Positions 33,240-42,836 of a DNA stretch of 58,068 nucleotides are shown here, one piece after another (position 1 is the stretch's first letter; every line of letters starts with the position of its first letter). The DNA lies in assembly GCA_024637035.1 (NCBI GenBank), contig JAGXFW010000021.1:1-58068 (forward strand). Reading direction: 5' to 3'. The notes below the pieces were generated by a model. That model was not told where the DNA came from. It searched no databases and saw nothing but the letters and a program-made list of their open reading frames with translations. The DNA is from Actinomycetes bacterium (lineage in GTDB: Bacteria > Actinomycetota > Thermoleophilia > RBG-16-64-13). The position numbers were made by a program, and so were the translations under genes.

Positions 33240-34394
33240 TTGATCTACCTGGATAACGCAGCCACGTCGTGCCCCAAGCCGCCCGAGGTCATCGAGGCGG
33301 TCGAGCGCACGCTCCGCGAGGTGTGCGCGAATCCGGGTCGCGGTGCCTACGACGAGGCGCTCGAGGCCGGCAGGATACTCCTTCGGACACGCCGCAGCCT
33401 CTGTCGACTCTGCAACATCAGTGATGACTCACGTGTGGTGTTCACGCTGAACGCCACCCACGGCCTGAACCTCGCACTCAAGGGGCTGCTCCGCGAGGGA
33501 GACCATGTTGTCACCTCTTCGATCGAACACAACGCCGTGGTGCGGCCGCTCGCCACGTTGACCAGGCAGGGGGTCACCGTGACCCGGGCGCCGTGCGGCG
33601 CAGACGGGATCACGGACCCCGACGACATCCTGGCCTCGATCACGCCCGCCACCCGTCTTGTGGCCCTCACCACAGCCTCCAACGTGCTGGGCACCCTGCT
33701 TCCCGTGGCCGAATTGGGGCCGGCGCTGCGCGAGAGGGGTGTGCTCCTGCTCGTCGATGCCGCGCAGACGGCCGGATCGCGACCTCTCGACGTGGATGCG
33801 ATGTGCATCGACCTTCTCGCCCTGCCCGGCCACAAGGGCCTCCTCGGTCCACAGGGCGTCGGGGCGCTGTTCATCGGTACGGACATCCGCCTCGAGACCC
33901 TGGTAGAAGGGGGCGCGGGCCACGATTCGGCGTCGGAGGACCCGCCGGAGGCTCTTCCCGAGCGCTACGAAGCGGGCACGCCCAACACCCCGGGCATCGC
34001 CGGCCTCGGCGCCGGGGTGGATGTGGTGCTCGCGCGGGGGGTCGAGGCCATAGGTATGGAGGAGGCCCGCCTCGCAGACCGACTCAGGACGGCGCTGCGC
34101 GACACCGAGGGCGTCACGGTGTACGGCCCGGGTCCAGGGGTGGTGGCGGCTCCCGTGGTGTCCATTGCTTTCGCCGGGCTCCCCTCAGCTGAAGCAGCCT
34201 TCGTGCTCGACCGGGCGTTCGGCATCGCCGTGCGGGCAGGCCTGCACTGCGCGCCTGAGGCCCACCGCGCCGCCGGCACGCAGGGCGAAGGACTGGTTCG
34301 GTTCAGCGTGGGGCACAAGACAGTGGATGCGGACATCGACTCGGCCATCGATGCCTGCCGCGAGGTGGCGGCCAAAGCGACCGCCCGCTCCTGA
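33240..34394 (+). CDS. Cysteine desulfurase-like class V aminotransferase
   Basis: 384 residues from a TTG start. The N-terminus IYLDNAATSCPKPPEVIEA, the PLP-binding Lys199 in LPGHKGLLGPQG, and the catalytic Cys337 in RAGLHCAPEAHR mark the cysteine desulfurase group, closest to the subfamily of stand-alone enzymes that lack an adjacent IscU. It would release sulfur from cysteine as an enzyme persulfide for Fe-S or thio-tRNA building; the acceptor is unknown. No isc or suf scaffold gene is in the window. Confidence 0.88.
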   Translation: MIYLDNAATSCPKPPEVIEAVERTLREVCANPGRGAYDEALEAGRILLRTRRSLCRLCNISDDSRVVFTLNATHGLNLALKGLLREGDHVVTSSIEHNAVVRPLATLTRQGVTVTRAPCGADGITDPDDILASITPATRLVALTTASNVLGTLLPVAELGPALRERGVLLLVDAAQTAGSRPLDVDAMCIDLLALPGHKGLLGPQGVGALFIGTDIRLETLVEGGAGHDSASEDPPEALPERYEAGTPNTPGIAGLGAGVDVVLARGVEAIGMEEARLADRLRTALRDTEGVTVYGPGPGVVAAPVVSIAFAGLPSAEAAFVLDRAFGIAVRAGLHCAPEAHRAAGTQGEGLVRFSVGHKTVDADIDSAIDACREVAAKATARS

Positions 34395-34469
34395 CGGTCA
34401 CGTCGCGGCAGCTGAGCGATCGCCCGCTCCTGACTCCAGGACTGCGGGGCGGTCTACCAGGAGGATGAA

Positions 34470-35483
34470 GTGGAACGTATGACCACGGATGCCGCTCCTC
34501 TGAACGAGGCCTCTGCTCGATCCAGTGGTCTTTCTGCGCGCGAAGTCGAGGAGGCCGGGCGGCTCGGCGCCGCCCTCGTTGCCAATGTGGGCACGGTCAT
34601 ACGGGGGAAGCACGATGTTGCCCGCGCTTGTGTCGTGGCGCTGCTCGCCGGCGGACACGTGATCCTCGAGGACTTCCCGGGCGTAGGCAAGACCATGCTG
34701 GCCAAGGCCCTAGCGTTGTCGATCGACTGCCGCTTCTCACGTATCCAATTCACCCCGGACCTGCTGCCGAGCGATGTCACCGGCGTCAACATCTTCAATC
34801 AGAAGACGGGGGAGTTCGAATTCCGCCCCGGGCCCATCTTCGCCAACGTGGTGTTGGCTGACGAGATCAACCGCGCTTCGCCCAAGACGCAGTCGGCGCT
34901 CCTCGAGTGTATGCAGGAGCGTCAGGCGACCATCGACTCCGTTACGCACCCGATCGCCGCCCCGTTCATGGTGATCGCGACGCAGAACCCCATCGAATAC
35001 GAGGGCACCTTCCCCCTGCCGGAGGCGCAACTCGACCGCTTCATGATCCGCCTCTCGGTGGGGTACCCGTCACCCAGCGAAGAGGCCGCGATGCTCCTCG
35101 ACCAGACCTCCCGCGACCCCCTCGCCGAGCTACGCCCCGTCATCGACGCCGCCAGCCTCCTCGACCTCGTCGAGGTGACGCGCCGCGTTCACTCCACCCC
35201 GGCGATCAGGGCCTACGTGGTGTCTCTCGTCGAAGCCAGTCGCACCGACTCCGACCTCTACCTGGGAGCGAGTCCACGAGCCGGGATAGCCCTTCTGCGT
35301 GCGGCACAGGCTTCGGCACTCCTTGACGGTAGAGACTACGTGACGCCTCAGGACGTCAAGAACTTGGCCACGCGGGTGCTCTCGCACCGGATCATCCTTT
35401 CGCCCGACGGTCGTGCCCACGGCCGTTCCAGGGCGGATGTGGTCAGGCGGCTCTTGGAGAGCGTCCCGGTTCCGACCGGGTAG
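34470..35483 (+). CDS. MoxR family AAA+ ATPase
   Basis: 337 residues. Walker A is EDFPGVGKTMLAKAL, Walker B VVLADEINRAS, and sensor 1 lies in IATQNPIEYEGTFPLPEAQL, all typical of MoxR chaperone-like ATPases. The GTG start has AGGAGG five bases upstream. It heads the MoxR-DUF58-transglutaminase order that recurs in many bacteria; the group is thought to mature or assemble membrane or surface complexes, but its client is unknown. The next gene starts 10 bp downstream. Confidence 0.93.
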   Translation: MERMTTDAAPLNEASARSSGLSAREVEEAGRLGAALVANVGTVIRGKHDVARACVVALLAGGHVILEDFPGVGKTMLAKALALSIDCRFSRIQFTPDLLPSDVTGVNIFNQKTGEFEFRPGPIFANVVLADEINRASPKTQSALLECMQERQATIDSVTHPIAAPFMVIATQNPIEYEGTFPLPEAQLDRFMIRLSVGYPSPSEEAAMLLDQTSRDPLAELRPVIDAASLLDLVEVTRRVHSTPAIRAYVVSLVEASRTDSDLYLGASPRAGIALLRAAQASALLDGRDYVTPQDVKNLATRVLSHRIILSPDGRAHGRSRADVVRRLLESVPVPTG

Positions 35484-35493
35484 GGGGACGAGC

Positions 35494-36744
35494 GTGACCG
35501 GGCGCGGGTACGGTCTGGTTCTCTTCGCCCTTGCGACCTACTTGGCCGGTCGATTGCTCGGGACGGAGGAGTTGTACCTGGTGGCGCTCGCCCTCGTGGC
35601 GATGATCGTGATCACCCAGGTGCTCGCCCTCCTGGCGCGGGGTGCGCTCACGGTGGATCGGACGCTTGATCCCACCGTCCCAGTCGCGCATGAACCGCTG
35701 CAGATACATCTGCGAGTGGCCAACAGAGGCCTGCTGCCTGTCATGCCGTCGGAACTCACGATGAGCCTGGCCGGGGCGGCCGACATCGAGCTGAGTTCGA
35801 GCCTCGGTGCGATCGGACCTCGGCGCACGTCCCGATTCAGTGTCCCCGTCCCGGGGCTGCTGCGAGGCATATACACGCTGCCGGCCCCCAGCGTCGCCAC
35901 GGAAGACCCTCTGGGGATCGCGCGCCGCACGCGAAGCCCGGGCCGCGAGACCGCGATGACCGTGCTGCCGGCCCACGTCATCCTGGGATCGTGCGTGTTC
36001 TTCGGGGGGAAGAACCGCGGCCAGGACCCGCGCACGCGCGCCACCTCCGCTCACAGCACATACGACCTCCGGGGGGTCCGCCCCCACCAACCGGGCGAAC
36101 CGCTCAGCCGTATCGACTGGAAGAGCACCGCCAAGACCGGGATCCTCATGCTGCGCGAGACCGAGGAGCACACCCGCTCCGCGGTGATCCTATTGCTTGA
36201 TGGAACGGAAGCCGCGGTCGCCGGCCGTCGAGGGGACGACACGTTCGAACTCGCGGTGTCAGCCCTGGCGAGTGTCGGCATCCACGCGCTGCGCACAGGG
36301 CTTTCGCTGAAGCTCATCCTTCACGCAGACCACCCCGGTGAGGTGTTCGCCGATCCCGGCGAGCGTGGCGAGCGCGTGCTGCTCACCGGTCTGGCGAAGG
36401 CGGAGCCCGACGCCCGACGCCCACTGTCCATGACCATCGAGACCTTCGCATCCTCCGTGGCCGGCGGGATCTCGCTCGTGGTGGCAACCTCCAACGTCGA
36501 TCGCGCCCTATTGACGGATCTATCTTCGCTTCGCGAGCGAGGCACGCCGAGCTACGTGGTGCACGTGGATTCTGGGGCGTATCGGAGGGAACACGATGTG
36601 ATCGCGCAAGAGAGGCGATCGGTCCTGCACGAACTCTCCCTCAGGGGCATTCCGTCCGTGACCCTGCGCTCCGCCGACGACCTCGAACCCGCGCTCTCGC
36701 TGTCGCCCGAGATCGAGCGGCGCTGGCAAGGCCTCCGACCATGA
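35494..36744 (+). CDS. DUF58 domain membrane protein
   Basis: 416 residues. Two N-terminal membrane helices (about 5-50) are followed by a beta-rich region and the DUF58 signature LRGVRPHQPGEPLSRIDWKS at about 195-215. The C-terminal part is vWA-like (SAVILLLDGTEAAV). GTG at 35494, 10 bp after the moxR stop, is chosen because the frame upstream lies inside moxR. It overlaps the transglutaminase gene by 4 nt. It is the expected middle member of the MoxR set. Confidence 0.9.
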   Translation: MTGRGYGLVLFALATYLAGRLLGTEELYLVALALVAMIVITQVLALLARGALTVDRTLDPTVPVAHEPLQIHLRVANRGLLPVMPSELTMSLAGAADIELSSSLGAIGPRRTSRFSVPVPGLLRGIYTLPAPSVATEDPLGIARRTRSPGRETAMTVLPAHVILGSCVFFGGKNRGQDPRTRATSAHSTYDLRGVRPHQPGEPLSRIDWKSTAKTGILMLRETEEHTRSAVILLLDGTEAAVAGRRGDDTFELAVSALASVGIHALRTGLSLKLILHADHPGEVFADPGERGERVLLTGLAKAEPDARRPLSMTIETFASSVAGGISLVVATSNVDRALLTDLSSLRERGTPSYVVHVDSGAYRREHDVIAQERRSVLHELSLRGIPSVTLRSADDLEPALSLSPEIERRWQGLRP

Positions 36745-39050
36745 GGTCCACGGAAAGGACCCTCCACCTCTTGGCGTTCGCCGGACTCGCTGCGGTCATC
36801 GCGCTCACGGTAGATCGGGTGGTCCAGCCGCCCATGACCCGAACGCTCATCGTCGCGCTGGCGCTCGCGTTGGTGGCCGCCCTCCCCGGCTACCTGCACG
36901 ACTACCTGCTCCCCTTGTCGCTCATATTGATCCCTGGCGCCCTGTACGTGTTGGTGCGAGTCGTACTTCCGCTCCCACCGACGGTCGAGGGGTTCGAGGA
37001 GCAGACGGTCTTCTACTTCGCCGAACTCCAGAGCGGGCTGCAGGCCTACAGCGTGGATGTGTTCCCGCTTTCACTGGACGCGGTCCAAGGGCTGTCCCTC
37101 CTCGTAGCCCTGTGGGTGTACCTCCTGGCGGTCGCGGCGGGGGTGATAGTCCTCGGGGGTCGGCGACCCCTCCTCGGCGCGGCAGTGCTCTTCATACTGA
37201 TGGGATTCACTGCTACGGTCGCCGCCGACCCGCTCACCCGGGGCGCGGGGCTCTCGGTGATCCTCTTGTCGCTCCTGCTCGGCACGACCCCCTGGTCGCG
37301 ACCAGCACGGTCGCTCGGCCGTAGCATCGGCGCGGTGGGCATCGGCGGGGTGTCGGTGCTGCTGGCCTCGGCATTCCTGGCGTTCTTCCCCGGCTTCGCG
37401 CGCCCCGGATGGACCGACTGGCGCGGCTTCGACCCCTTCGGCGCGGGTGGCAAGGCGGGTCTCGTGTTCAGCTGGAAGATGGACTACCCCGAACTGCTCG
37501 ATCCCGGTGCCCGCAAGCCCCTCATGCGCGTCACCTCGCCCCTACCTTCGTACTGGCGGGCCACCACCCTGGAGTTCTTCAGCGGTGACACCTGGCTCAG
37601 TGACGGTGCGTTCCGCAACACCCTGCCGCCGGGGCCTGGGCCCCGGGCCGTCGCCGTCACCGAGCCGGAGACGATAGGCACCACCGTCGAGCAGGAGTTC
37701 CTCGTCACAGGAGCCGTCACGAACTACCTCTTCACGGGCGGCCGCCCATCGGCGGTCACACTCGGCGACGACGTGGCCCTCTACAGTTCCTCATCGGGAG
37801 CCGTGCGCTCCGCGACCATGTTGGCTCCGCCGCTGACGTACACCGCGACGGCGGTGATTCCCCGCGTGCCGCCCGAGATGCTCGTGGGAACGTCGGTGGA
37901 CTACCCTCCCGGACTGAGCGAGGTCTACCTGCAACTGCCCTTCCCCGACGCCGCCACGGCCGGAGAACTAGCGCAGGCATCCGACGGCGAGTTACTCCAA
38001 GCCGGCGGCTCGGCGCGAGCCGCGGAGTTCGCTGATGTGTACGCCCTCAACGAGCGGATCGTGGGCGACGCGACCGACCCGTACGACGTCACCCTGCGCA
38101 TAGAGCGCTACCTGCGCAACGGCTACTCGTACACGCTCGATGTGCCCGCGTCGGACTACGCATCGCCGATCTCGGCGTTCCTCTTCGACACGCGTGCGGG
38201 GTACTGCCAGCACTTCGCGGGCGCGATGGCTCTCCTCCTGCGCCTCAACGGCGTGCCGGCGCGCGTGGCCGTGGGCTTCGTCACCGGCGAGGAGGTCAGC
38301 ACCTGGACCTACCAGGTGAGCACGAACGAGGCCCACGCCTGGGTGGAGGCGTACTTCACCGACATCGGGTGGCTGCCCTTCGACCCGACCCCGGGGCGCG
38401 CACTACCGCTGGCCGGCCCATCGTCCACTACCCCGGGGTTCGTCGACCCCTTCACGCGAGAAGCCGATCCGTCCACGAACCCGCCCTCCACCCTTCCTCC
38501 CGACGTGACGGACCGACTCCCCGAAGAGGGGGGCACGCCCTCCGGCCCCGGCGGACAGGGGAGCATCACCACGCGCACCACCACTCTGGGCCCGCTCGCG
38601 TTGCTCATCGCGCTGGTGGCGTGGCCGTTCGCCTACCAGCGGGTCCGGGAACGGGGGGTGCGGCGCGGCACCCCCGACGATCGATTCCGCGCATCGATGA
38701 AGCTCCTGAGAGGCGACCTCGCGATCGCCGGCGTTCAGGTGCGACCGTCGTCGACACTCGAACAACTCGCACACTCGACGCGAGACAGGCTCGGCATCGA
38801 CCTCGACCCGGTTGCGCACCGCGCACAGGAAGTGATCTTCGGCGGGAGCCCCGCCACAACGAGCGACGTTCGGCTCGCCGAGCGACTTCGCGCACGAACA
38901 AGACGGCTGGCCTGGCGATCCCGCCGGATGCGCTACATCGCGTCATGGTACGGTTTGACCTCCATGCTCGATGCGTGGCGCAGATACACACGAGGAGATG
39001 CGGCGCAGGCGCCCGAGCGCCGAGGGACGTCTTGGAGGCTGGACCCGTGA
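36741..39050 (+). CDS. TgpA-like transglutaminase-domain membrane protein
   Basis: 769 residues. About six N-terminal membrane helices (10-230) precede a large extracytoplasmic region with a transglutaminase-like domain. The Cys-His-Asp triad is visible as GYCQHFAGAM, NEAHAWVEAYF and LPFDPTPGR. One more membrane helix (GPLALLIALVAWPFAYQRV) precedes a C-terminal cytoplasmic DUF4129-like tail. The triad is intact, so it is probably an active thiol protease or transglutaminase on the outer face. It overlaps both neighbours by 4 nt. Confidence 0.9.
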   Translation: MRSTERTLHLLAFAGLAAVIALTVDRVVQPPMTRTLIVALALALVAALPGYLHDYLLPLSLILIPGALYVLVRVVLPLPPTVEGFEEQTVFYFAELQSGLQAYSVDVFPLSLDAVQGLSLLVALWVYLLAVAAGVIVLGGRRPLLGAAVLFILMGFTATVAADPLTRGAGLSVILLSLLLGTTPWSRPARSLGRSIGAVGIGGVSVLLASAFLAFFPGFARPGWTDWRGFDPFGAGGKAGLVFSWKMDYPELLDPGARKPLMRVTSPLPSYWRATTLEFFSGDTWLSDGAFRNTLPPGPGPRAVAVTEPETIGTTVEQEFLVTGAVTNYLFTGGRPSAVTLGDDVALYSSSSGAVRSATMLAPPLTYTATAVIPRVPPEMLVGTSVDYPPGLSEVYLQLPFPDAATAGELAQASDGELLQAGGSARAAEFADVYALNERIVGDATDPYDVTLRIERYLRNGYSYTLDVPASDYASPISAFLFDTRAGYCQHFAGAMALLLRLNGVPARVAVGFVTGEEVSTWTYQVSTNEAHAWVEAYFTDIGWLPFDPTPGRALPLAGPSSTTPGFVDPFTREADPSTNPPSTLPPDVTDRLPEEGGTPSGPGGQGSITTRTTTLGPLALLIALVAWPFAYQRVRERGVRRGTPDDRFRASMKLLRGDLAIAGVQVRPSSTLEQLAHSTRDRLGIDLDPVAHRAQEVIFGGSPATTSDVRLAERLRARTRRLAWRSRRMRYIASWYGLTSMLDAWRRYTRGDAAQAPERRGTSWRLDP

Positions 39051-40132
39051 CGAACACCATTCAGAACCGCGGAACACACAAAGCCACTCTGACCGCGGAA
39101 GTGGCCGCTCCCCGCTGCGCGGCGATGGCCGTGGGATCGGTGCCGCACACCGACCCGGCCGCGGCCGTGGATCTGGTCATGCGCACCACCCCGGATATCC
39201 CGGCATGGCCCCAACTCCCCCGACGGACCTTCCGCGAGAACATGTACGTGCAGTTCACCGAGGGGTTCCCCGGGCTGTGCCTCGATGAGGCCCGGGAGAG
39301 AGTCTACGTGCTCAACGAGCCGCCCACCGACGAAGTGGTGGCGTTCATAGAAGCCCTGGAGTCAGACGATCCCGCTCGCTTCGCCGTCTCGCCCGGCTAC
39401 GCCGCGGCGCTGCCGTTGCTGGGGGAAGCGCTCGCTGGCGCTCCCGCGCCACCGTTCGTGAAGGGCCAGGTCACGGGGCCGATCTCCCTCGGTCTCAGCC
39501 TCCCGAGGGAGGACCGCCGCGCGCTGCTCTACGACGACACGTTTCGCGATATCGCCGTGAGCCTGCTGGTGATGAAGGCCCGCTGGCAGGCCGACGTCTT
39601 GAGCTCCTGGGCGCCCAGCGCCACCGCTCTGATCATGGTGGACGAGCCCAGTCTCACGCAGATGGGCTCAGCCTTCGTGTCGATACCGGAGATGATCGCG
39701 TTCCCGGCACTCGAACGGTGCTTGGCGTCGCTCGACTGCCTTACCGGGCTCCACGTGTGCGGGGCCACCGATTGGAGCTCCCTGATCGAACTGCCCGTGG
39801 ACGTGCTCGATTTCGATGCCGCGGACCACCTGGATGCGTTCCTCGCCCATCGAGATGCCGTCGGAGCCTTTCTCGCGGCGGGAGGCCTTCTGGCCTGGGG
39901 CGTAGTGCCCAATGACGAGCGCGCCATGACCCTCGGCGCCGAGGAGACGGGGGCCACTGTGCTGGCGGGAGCGGCGCACCTCGCCGCCGGAGGCCTCGTC
40001 GATGTGGACCAGATACTCCAGGCTTCGTTCGTATGCCCCGCCTGCGGCACCGGCACCTTGAGTATGCCGCTGGCCGAACGGTGCTTCGAACTCGCCGCGG
40101 AAACCAGCTCCTGGCTGCGCGAGCGCATGTGA
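39047..40132 (+). CDS. MetE-like (cobalamin-independent methionine synthase C-domain) protein
   Basis: 361 residues with a UROD/MetE-type TIM barrel only; true MetE is about 750 residues. Probable zinc ligands are LHVCG near residue 241 and a C-terminal CPACGTGTLS. The VGSVPHTDPAAAV start and the FVKGQVTGPISLG segment are typical of short stand-alone relatives, some of which move methyl groups between corrinoid proteins and thiols. The substrate cannot be told from sequence. GTG start overlaps the transglutaminase gene by 4 nt, an unusual appendage to a MoxR cluster. Confidence 0.8.
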   Translation: MTNTIQNRGTHKATLTAEVAAPRCAAMAVGSVPHTDPAAAVDLVMRTTPDIPAWPQLPRRTFRENMYVQFTEGFPGLCLDEARERVYVLNEPPTDEVVAFIEALESDDPARFAVSPGYAAALPLLGEALAGAPAPPFVKGQVTGPISLGLSLPREDRRALLYDDTFRDIAVSLLVMKARWQADVLSSWAPSATALIMVDEPSLTQMGSAFVSIPEMIAFPALERCLASLDCLTGLHVCGATDWSSLIELPVDVLDFDAADHLDAFLAHRDAVGAFLAAGGLLAWGVVPNDERAMTLGAEETGATVLAGAAHLAAGGLVDVDQILQASFVCPACGTGTLSMPLAERCFELAAETSSWLRERM

Positions 40133-40136
40133 CCCG

Positions 40137-41168
40137 TCAGTACCCCGCTTGGCCCACGTGTTCCGCACTATCCTCGGTCGCGATCCGTCCTCTGAAGACG
40201 CGATATACCAGAACGGTGTAGGCCACCACGACGGGCACCCCGATGAGCGCCACCACCAGCATCACGGTGAGGCTGAGGGCGGAGGAACTCTCCTTGTACG
40301 CATTGAGACCAGGACCGCCGTCCAGGCCCGGGACCAGATAGGGGAAGCTCCCGACCGCCCACAGACCCACGAGCCCGGCGATACCGAGTGCCGAGCCCAG
40401 GAATGCGCCCCGATCTCCACCACGGAGCATAGCGACCCGAGCGACCACGATACCGCCCAGCACGATCGCGAGTGCCACCCACCCCAGGGGCTCCGCAAGG
40501 TTCGAGCGGATGCGGTCTGGAGCTACGATCCACGTGGCCACGGTCACTGCCGCCAGCAGCGCCACGAACAACCAGTGGGTAGCCGAGCGCACCCGGGCGG
40601 CTCTCGCTCGTAGCGCTCCCTCGCTCTTCAGTGTCACCCATGCCGCGCCGTGGGCCACGAACATCACCAGCCCGAACACGCCCACGAGCAGCCCGAAAGG
40701 GTTGAGAAGCGTCAAGAAGGTGCCGGCGAACTCGCCATCGTCGGAGAGCGGCAACCCACGCACCAGGTTGCCCGCCGCGACGCCGAGCAACAGCGCCGGC
40801 AACGCGCTCCCTCCGGCGAAAGCCGCATCCCAGACCTTGGCCCACGCCGGGTCGTGCGACCGGAACTCCAGCGAGACCGCCCGGAAGATGAGGCCCATCA
40901 ACACCAGGATCAGGGCGAGATAGAAGCCGCTGAAGACGGTGGCGTAGACGGGGGGGAAGGCCGCGAACAGCGCGCCTGCGGCGGTGAGCAGCCAGACCTC
41001 GTTGCCGTCCCACACGGGCCCGATAGAGCGGCGAAGCACACGACGCTCGGCCTCGTCGCGAGGAAGGAAGGGGTAGAGAGCGCCCACCCCAAGGTCGAAG
41101 CCATCGAGGACGGCATAGCCGGCGATGAGCACCCCGATCAGTGCATACCAGATCAGCTGCAGGTCCAT
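40137..41168 (-). CDS. cydB: Cytochrome bd quinol oxidase subunit II
   Basis: 343 residues, eight or nine membrane helices. MDLQLIWYALIGVLIAGYAV and LDGFDLGVGALYPFL at the start and GPVWDGNEVWLLTAAGALFA identify CydB. It pairs with CydA in the membrane to reduce O2 to water with quinol. The ATG overlaps the cydA stop by one base (TGATG). No cydDC assembly genes are in the window. It converges on the MetE-like gene with a 4 bp gap. Confidence 0.95.
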   Translation of the reverse strand: MDLQLIWYALIGVLIAGYAVLDGFDLGVGALYPFLPRDEAERRVLRRSIGPVWDGNEVWLLTAAGALFAAFPPVYATVFSGFYLALILVLMGLIFRAVSLEFRSHDPAWAKVWDAAFAGGSALPALLLGVAAGNLVRGLPLSDDGEFAGTFLTLLNPFGLLVGVFGLVMFVAHGAAWVTLKSEGALRARAARVRSATHWLFVALLAAVTVATWIVAPDRIRSNLAEPLGWVALAIVLGGIVVARVAMLRGGDRGAFLGSALGIAGLVGLWAVGSFPYLVPGLDGGPGLNAYKESSSALSLTVMLVVALIGVPVVVAYTVLVYRVFRGRIATEDSAEHVGQAGY

Positions 41169-42565
41169 CAGGCCCCCTCGGCCCGTGCGTCGAGCGTGTC
41201 GTGGACGGGGTCCGCGGAACCTCCCGCCGTGGCTGCCACGTGACCCTCGGCGTCGTGCCCCGGTTCCTCCGGACCACGGCGTACGAGCGATATCACGATG
41301 CGCAACCACGCCACGAAGAGCAGGGCGTACACCGCGCCGAACAGGGCCAGAGAGGTGGCCACCTGGCTGGCGGGAACCACGGCCGACACCGCATCGACCG
41401 TGCGGAGCTCGCCGTAGACTATCCAGGGTTGGCGGCCCACTTCGGCGGCGGCCCACCCCACCTGGATGGCGAGGATGGGTAGCGGTGCGCTCCACACCAC
41501 GACCTTCTGGAACACACGGTGCCCATCGAGGGTCCCCCTTCTCCAGAGGATCAGCCCCAAGAGCATCAGAGCCACGAAGTAGACCCCCAAAGAGACCATG
41601 AGATGGTAGGTCTGGAATGTGAGCTGCACCGGCGGCCGGTCGGCCGGGGCGAAGTCGCGCAACCCCACCACTTCTGCATCGGGGCTGCCGCCGATCAATA
41701 GACTCAGAAGCGAAGGCACCACGAGACCACGCACCTCCTCGGCCTCCGTGTCGACCCAACCGACCAGCGCCATACCGGCATTGCCACCCGTGGAGTAGAT
41801 GCCCTCGAACGCCGCCATCTTGGCCGGCTGAGTCTCGGCCACCTGTACAGCGTGCCAGTGACCCACCACGGGCATGGAGAGCGCGGCACCCAGCCCCACG
41901 ACCAGTGCGACCCGTAGCCAGCGGCGAGCAAACTCGACGTGACGCCCCTTGAGCAGATACCAGGCACTGAGTCCGGCGACGAAGAAGGCTCCCGCCACCC
42001 AGGTGCCCAGCACCGTGTGGAAGTAGCGGGGAAGGACGGAGGGGTTGAGGAAGGCGGCCGCCACATCGGTGATCACGGCCCGGCCGTCGATCACCTCGTA
42101 GCCGGCCGGCGTGTGCATCCACGAGCCCGCGATGATAATCCAGAGCGCCGAAAGGTGTGCGCCCAGCGCGACCAACCAGGTCGAGACGTAGTAGAAGCGC
42201 CCCGAGACCCGCGACCGCCCAAAGAGCAAGACGCCCAGGAAGGTCGATTCCAGGAAGAACGAGAAGAGTGCTTCAGCGGCAAGAGGCGCCCCGAAGATGT
42301 CTCCCACGAAACGCGAGTACGTGGCCCAGTTCGTACCGAACGCGAACTCGAGCGTGAGGCCGGTGGCAACGCCGATAGCGAAGGTAGTGGTGAAGAGGCG
42401 GATCCAGAAGTCAGCGGCGGCACGGTCGCCGGGAAGACCGGTGCGACGGTATCTACGTTCGGCGGCGACGATGAACAGCGAGGTGCCGAGACTCAGCGGC
42501 ACGAAGAGAAAATGATAGCCGACCGTGAAGGCGAACTGGATACGCGAAAGGACTACTGCGTCCAT
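41168..42565 (-). CDS. cydA: Cytochrome bd quinol oxidase subunit I
   Basis: 465 residues. The N-terminal LSRIQFAFTVGYHFLFVPLS holds the haem ligand His18. GRQPWIVYGELRT is the conserved motif near the quinol site, and the Q-loop is of the short type. I start at the ATG at 42565 (GGAGG nine bases upstream); the frame is open further upstream but not cydA-like. It forms an operon with cydB. A -10-like TACACT (42674-42679 region) precedes it without a clear -35. Confidence 0.95.
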   Translation of the reverse strand: MDAVVLSRIQFAFTVGYHFLFVPLSLGTSLFIVAAERRYRRTGLPGDRAAADFWIRLFTTTFAIGVATGLTLEFAFGTNWATYSRFVGDIFGAPLAAEALFSFFLESTFLGVLLFGRSRVSGRFYYVSTWLVALGAHLSALWIIIAGSWMHTPAGYEVIDGRAVITDVAAAFLNPSVLPRYFHTVLGTWVAGAFFVAGLSAWYLLKGRHVEFARRWLRVALVVGLGAALSMPVVGHWHAVQVAETQPAKMAAFEGIYSTGGNAGMALVGWVDTEAEEVRGLVVPSLLSLLIGGSPDAEVVGLRDFAPADRPPVQLTFQTYHLMVSLGVYFVALMLLGLILWRRGTLDGHRVFQKVVVWSAPLPILAIQVGWAAAEVGRQPWIVYGELRTVDAVSAVVPASQVATSLALFGAVYALLFVAWLRIVISLVRRGPEEPGHDAEGHVAATAGGSADPVHDTLDARAEGA

Positions 42566-42667
42566 GAATTTGGGCCTCCGAGCGAGGGACGCGCAACGTT
42601 CCGAGGCGTACCCCCCGCTCCCGACGCGCGAAACCACCAGTACCGGGAGGGCAGCACGCACGAGTAG

Positions 42668-42695
42668 TTCACAAAGTGTATCCGGGTGGTACCAT
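42668..42695 (+). promoter_or_regulatory. Possible promoter in the cydA-PAP2 interval
   Basis: TTCACA (42668-42673), 16 bases, TACCAT (42690-42695) on the plus strand. The interval 42566-42954 holds this, a small reading frame at 42729 and a strong hairpin at 42837. Confidence 0.3.
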
Positions 42696-42728
42696 ACGAC
42701 TAGACAATCGACCCGAGGGAGGTACACC

Positions 42729-42803
42729 GTGACGCGTTTCATGGTCCCACGGGTGGCCCACTGTAGCGAGGGCTGCCGACCACCGTCCCAAGTACGACGC
42801 TAA
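42729..42803 (+). CDS. Possible 24-residue micro-protein
   Basis: A GTG start with GGGAGG six bases upstream opens a 24-codon frame (MTRFMVPRVAHCSEGCRPPS, then QVRR) ending in TAA. It lies between a candidate promoter and a strong hairpin 33 bp downstream, so promoter, ribosome site, frame and terminator occur in the right order. Two cysteines flank an SEG core. No homologue is known to me, and chance cannot be excluded in such GC-rich DNA. Confidence 0.25.
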   Translation: MTRFMVPRVAHCSEGCRPPSQVRR

Positions 42804-42836
42804 ACTGCTTGCTTCACACTCGAACGATGTCTGAGG

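Noticed and set aside
41169-42122. In-frame extension of cydB far upstream, through cydA
   Set aside because: The extension is an out-of-frame reading of cydA. The family start MDLQLIWYA at 41168 coincides with the cydA stop.
42667-42677. TTTGTGAA half-site (minus strand) that could be a Rex operator before cydAB
   Set aside because: Rex sites need TTGTGAA-N-TTCACAA symmetry; the second half is missing.
42683-42692. GGGTGGTACC resembling a second T-box sequence
   Set aside because: The following bases are ATACG, not GCG; there is no stem I, specifier or antiterminator, and no amino-acid gene follows.
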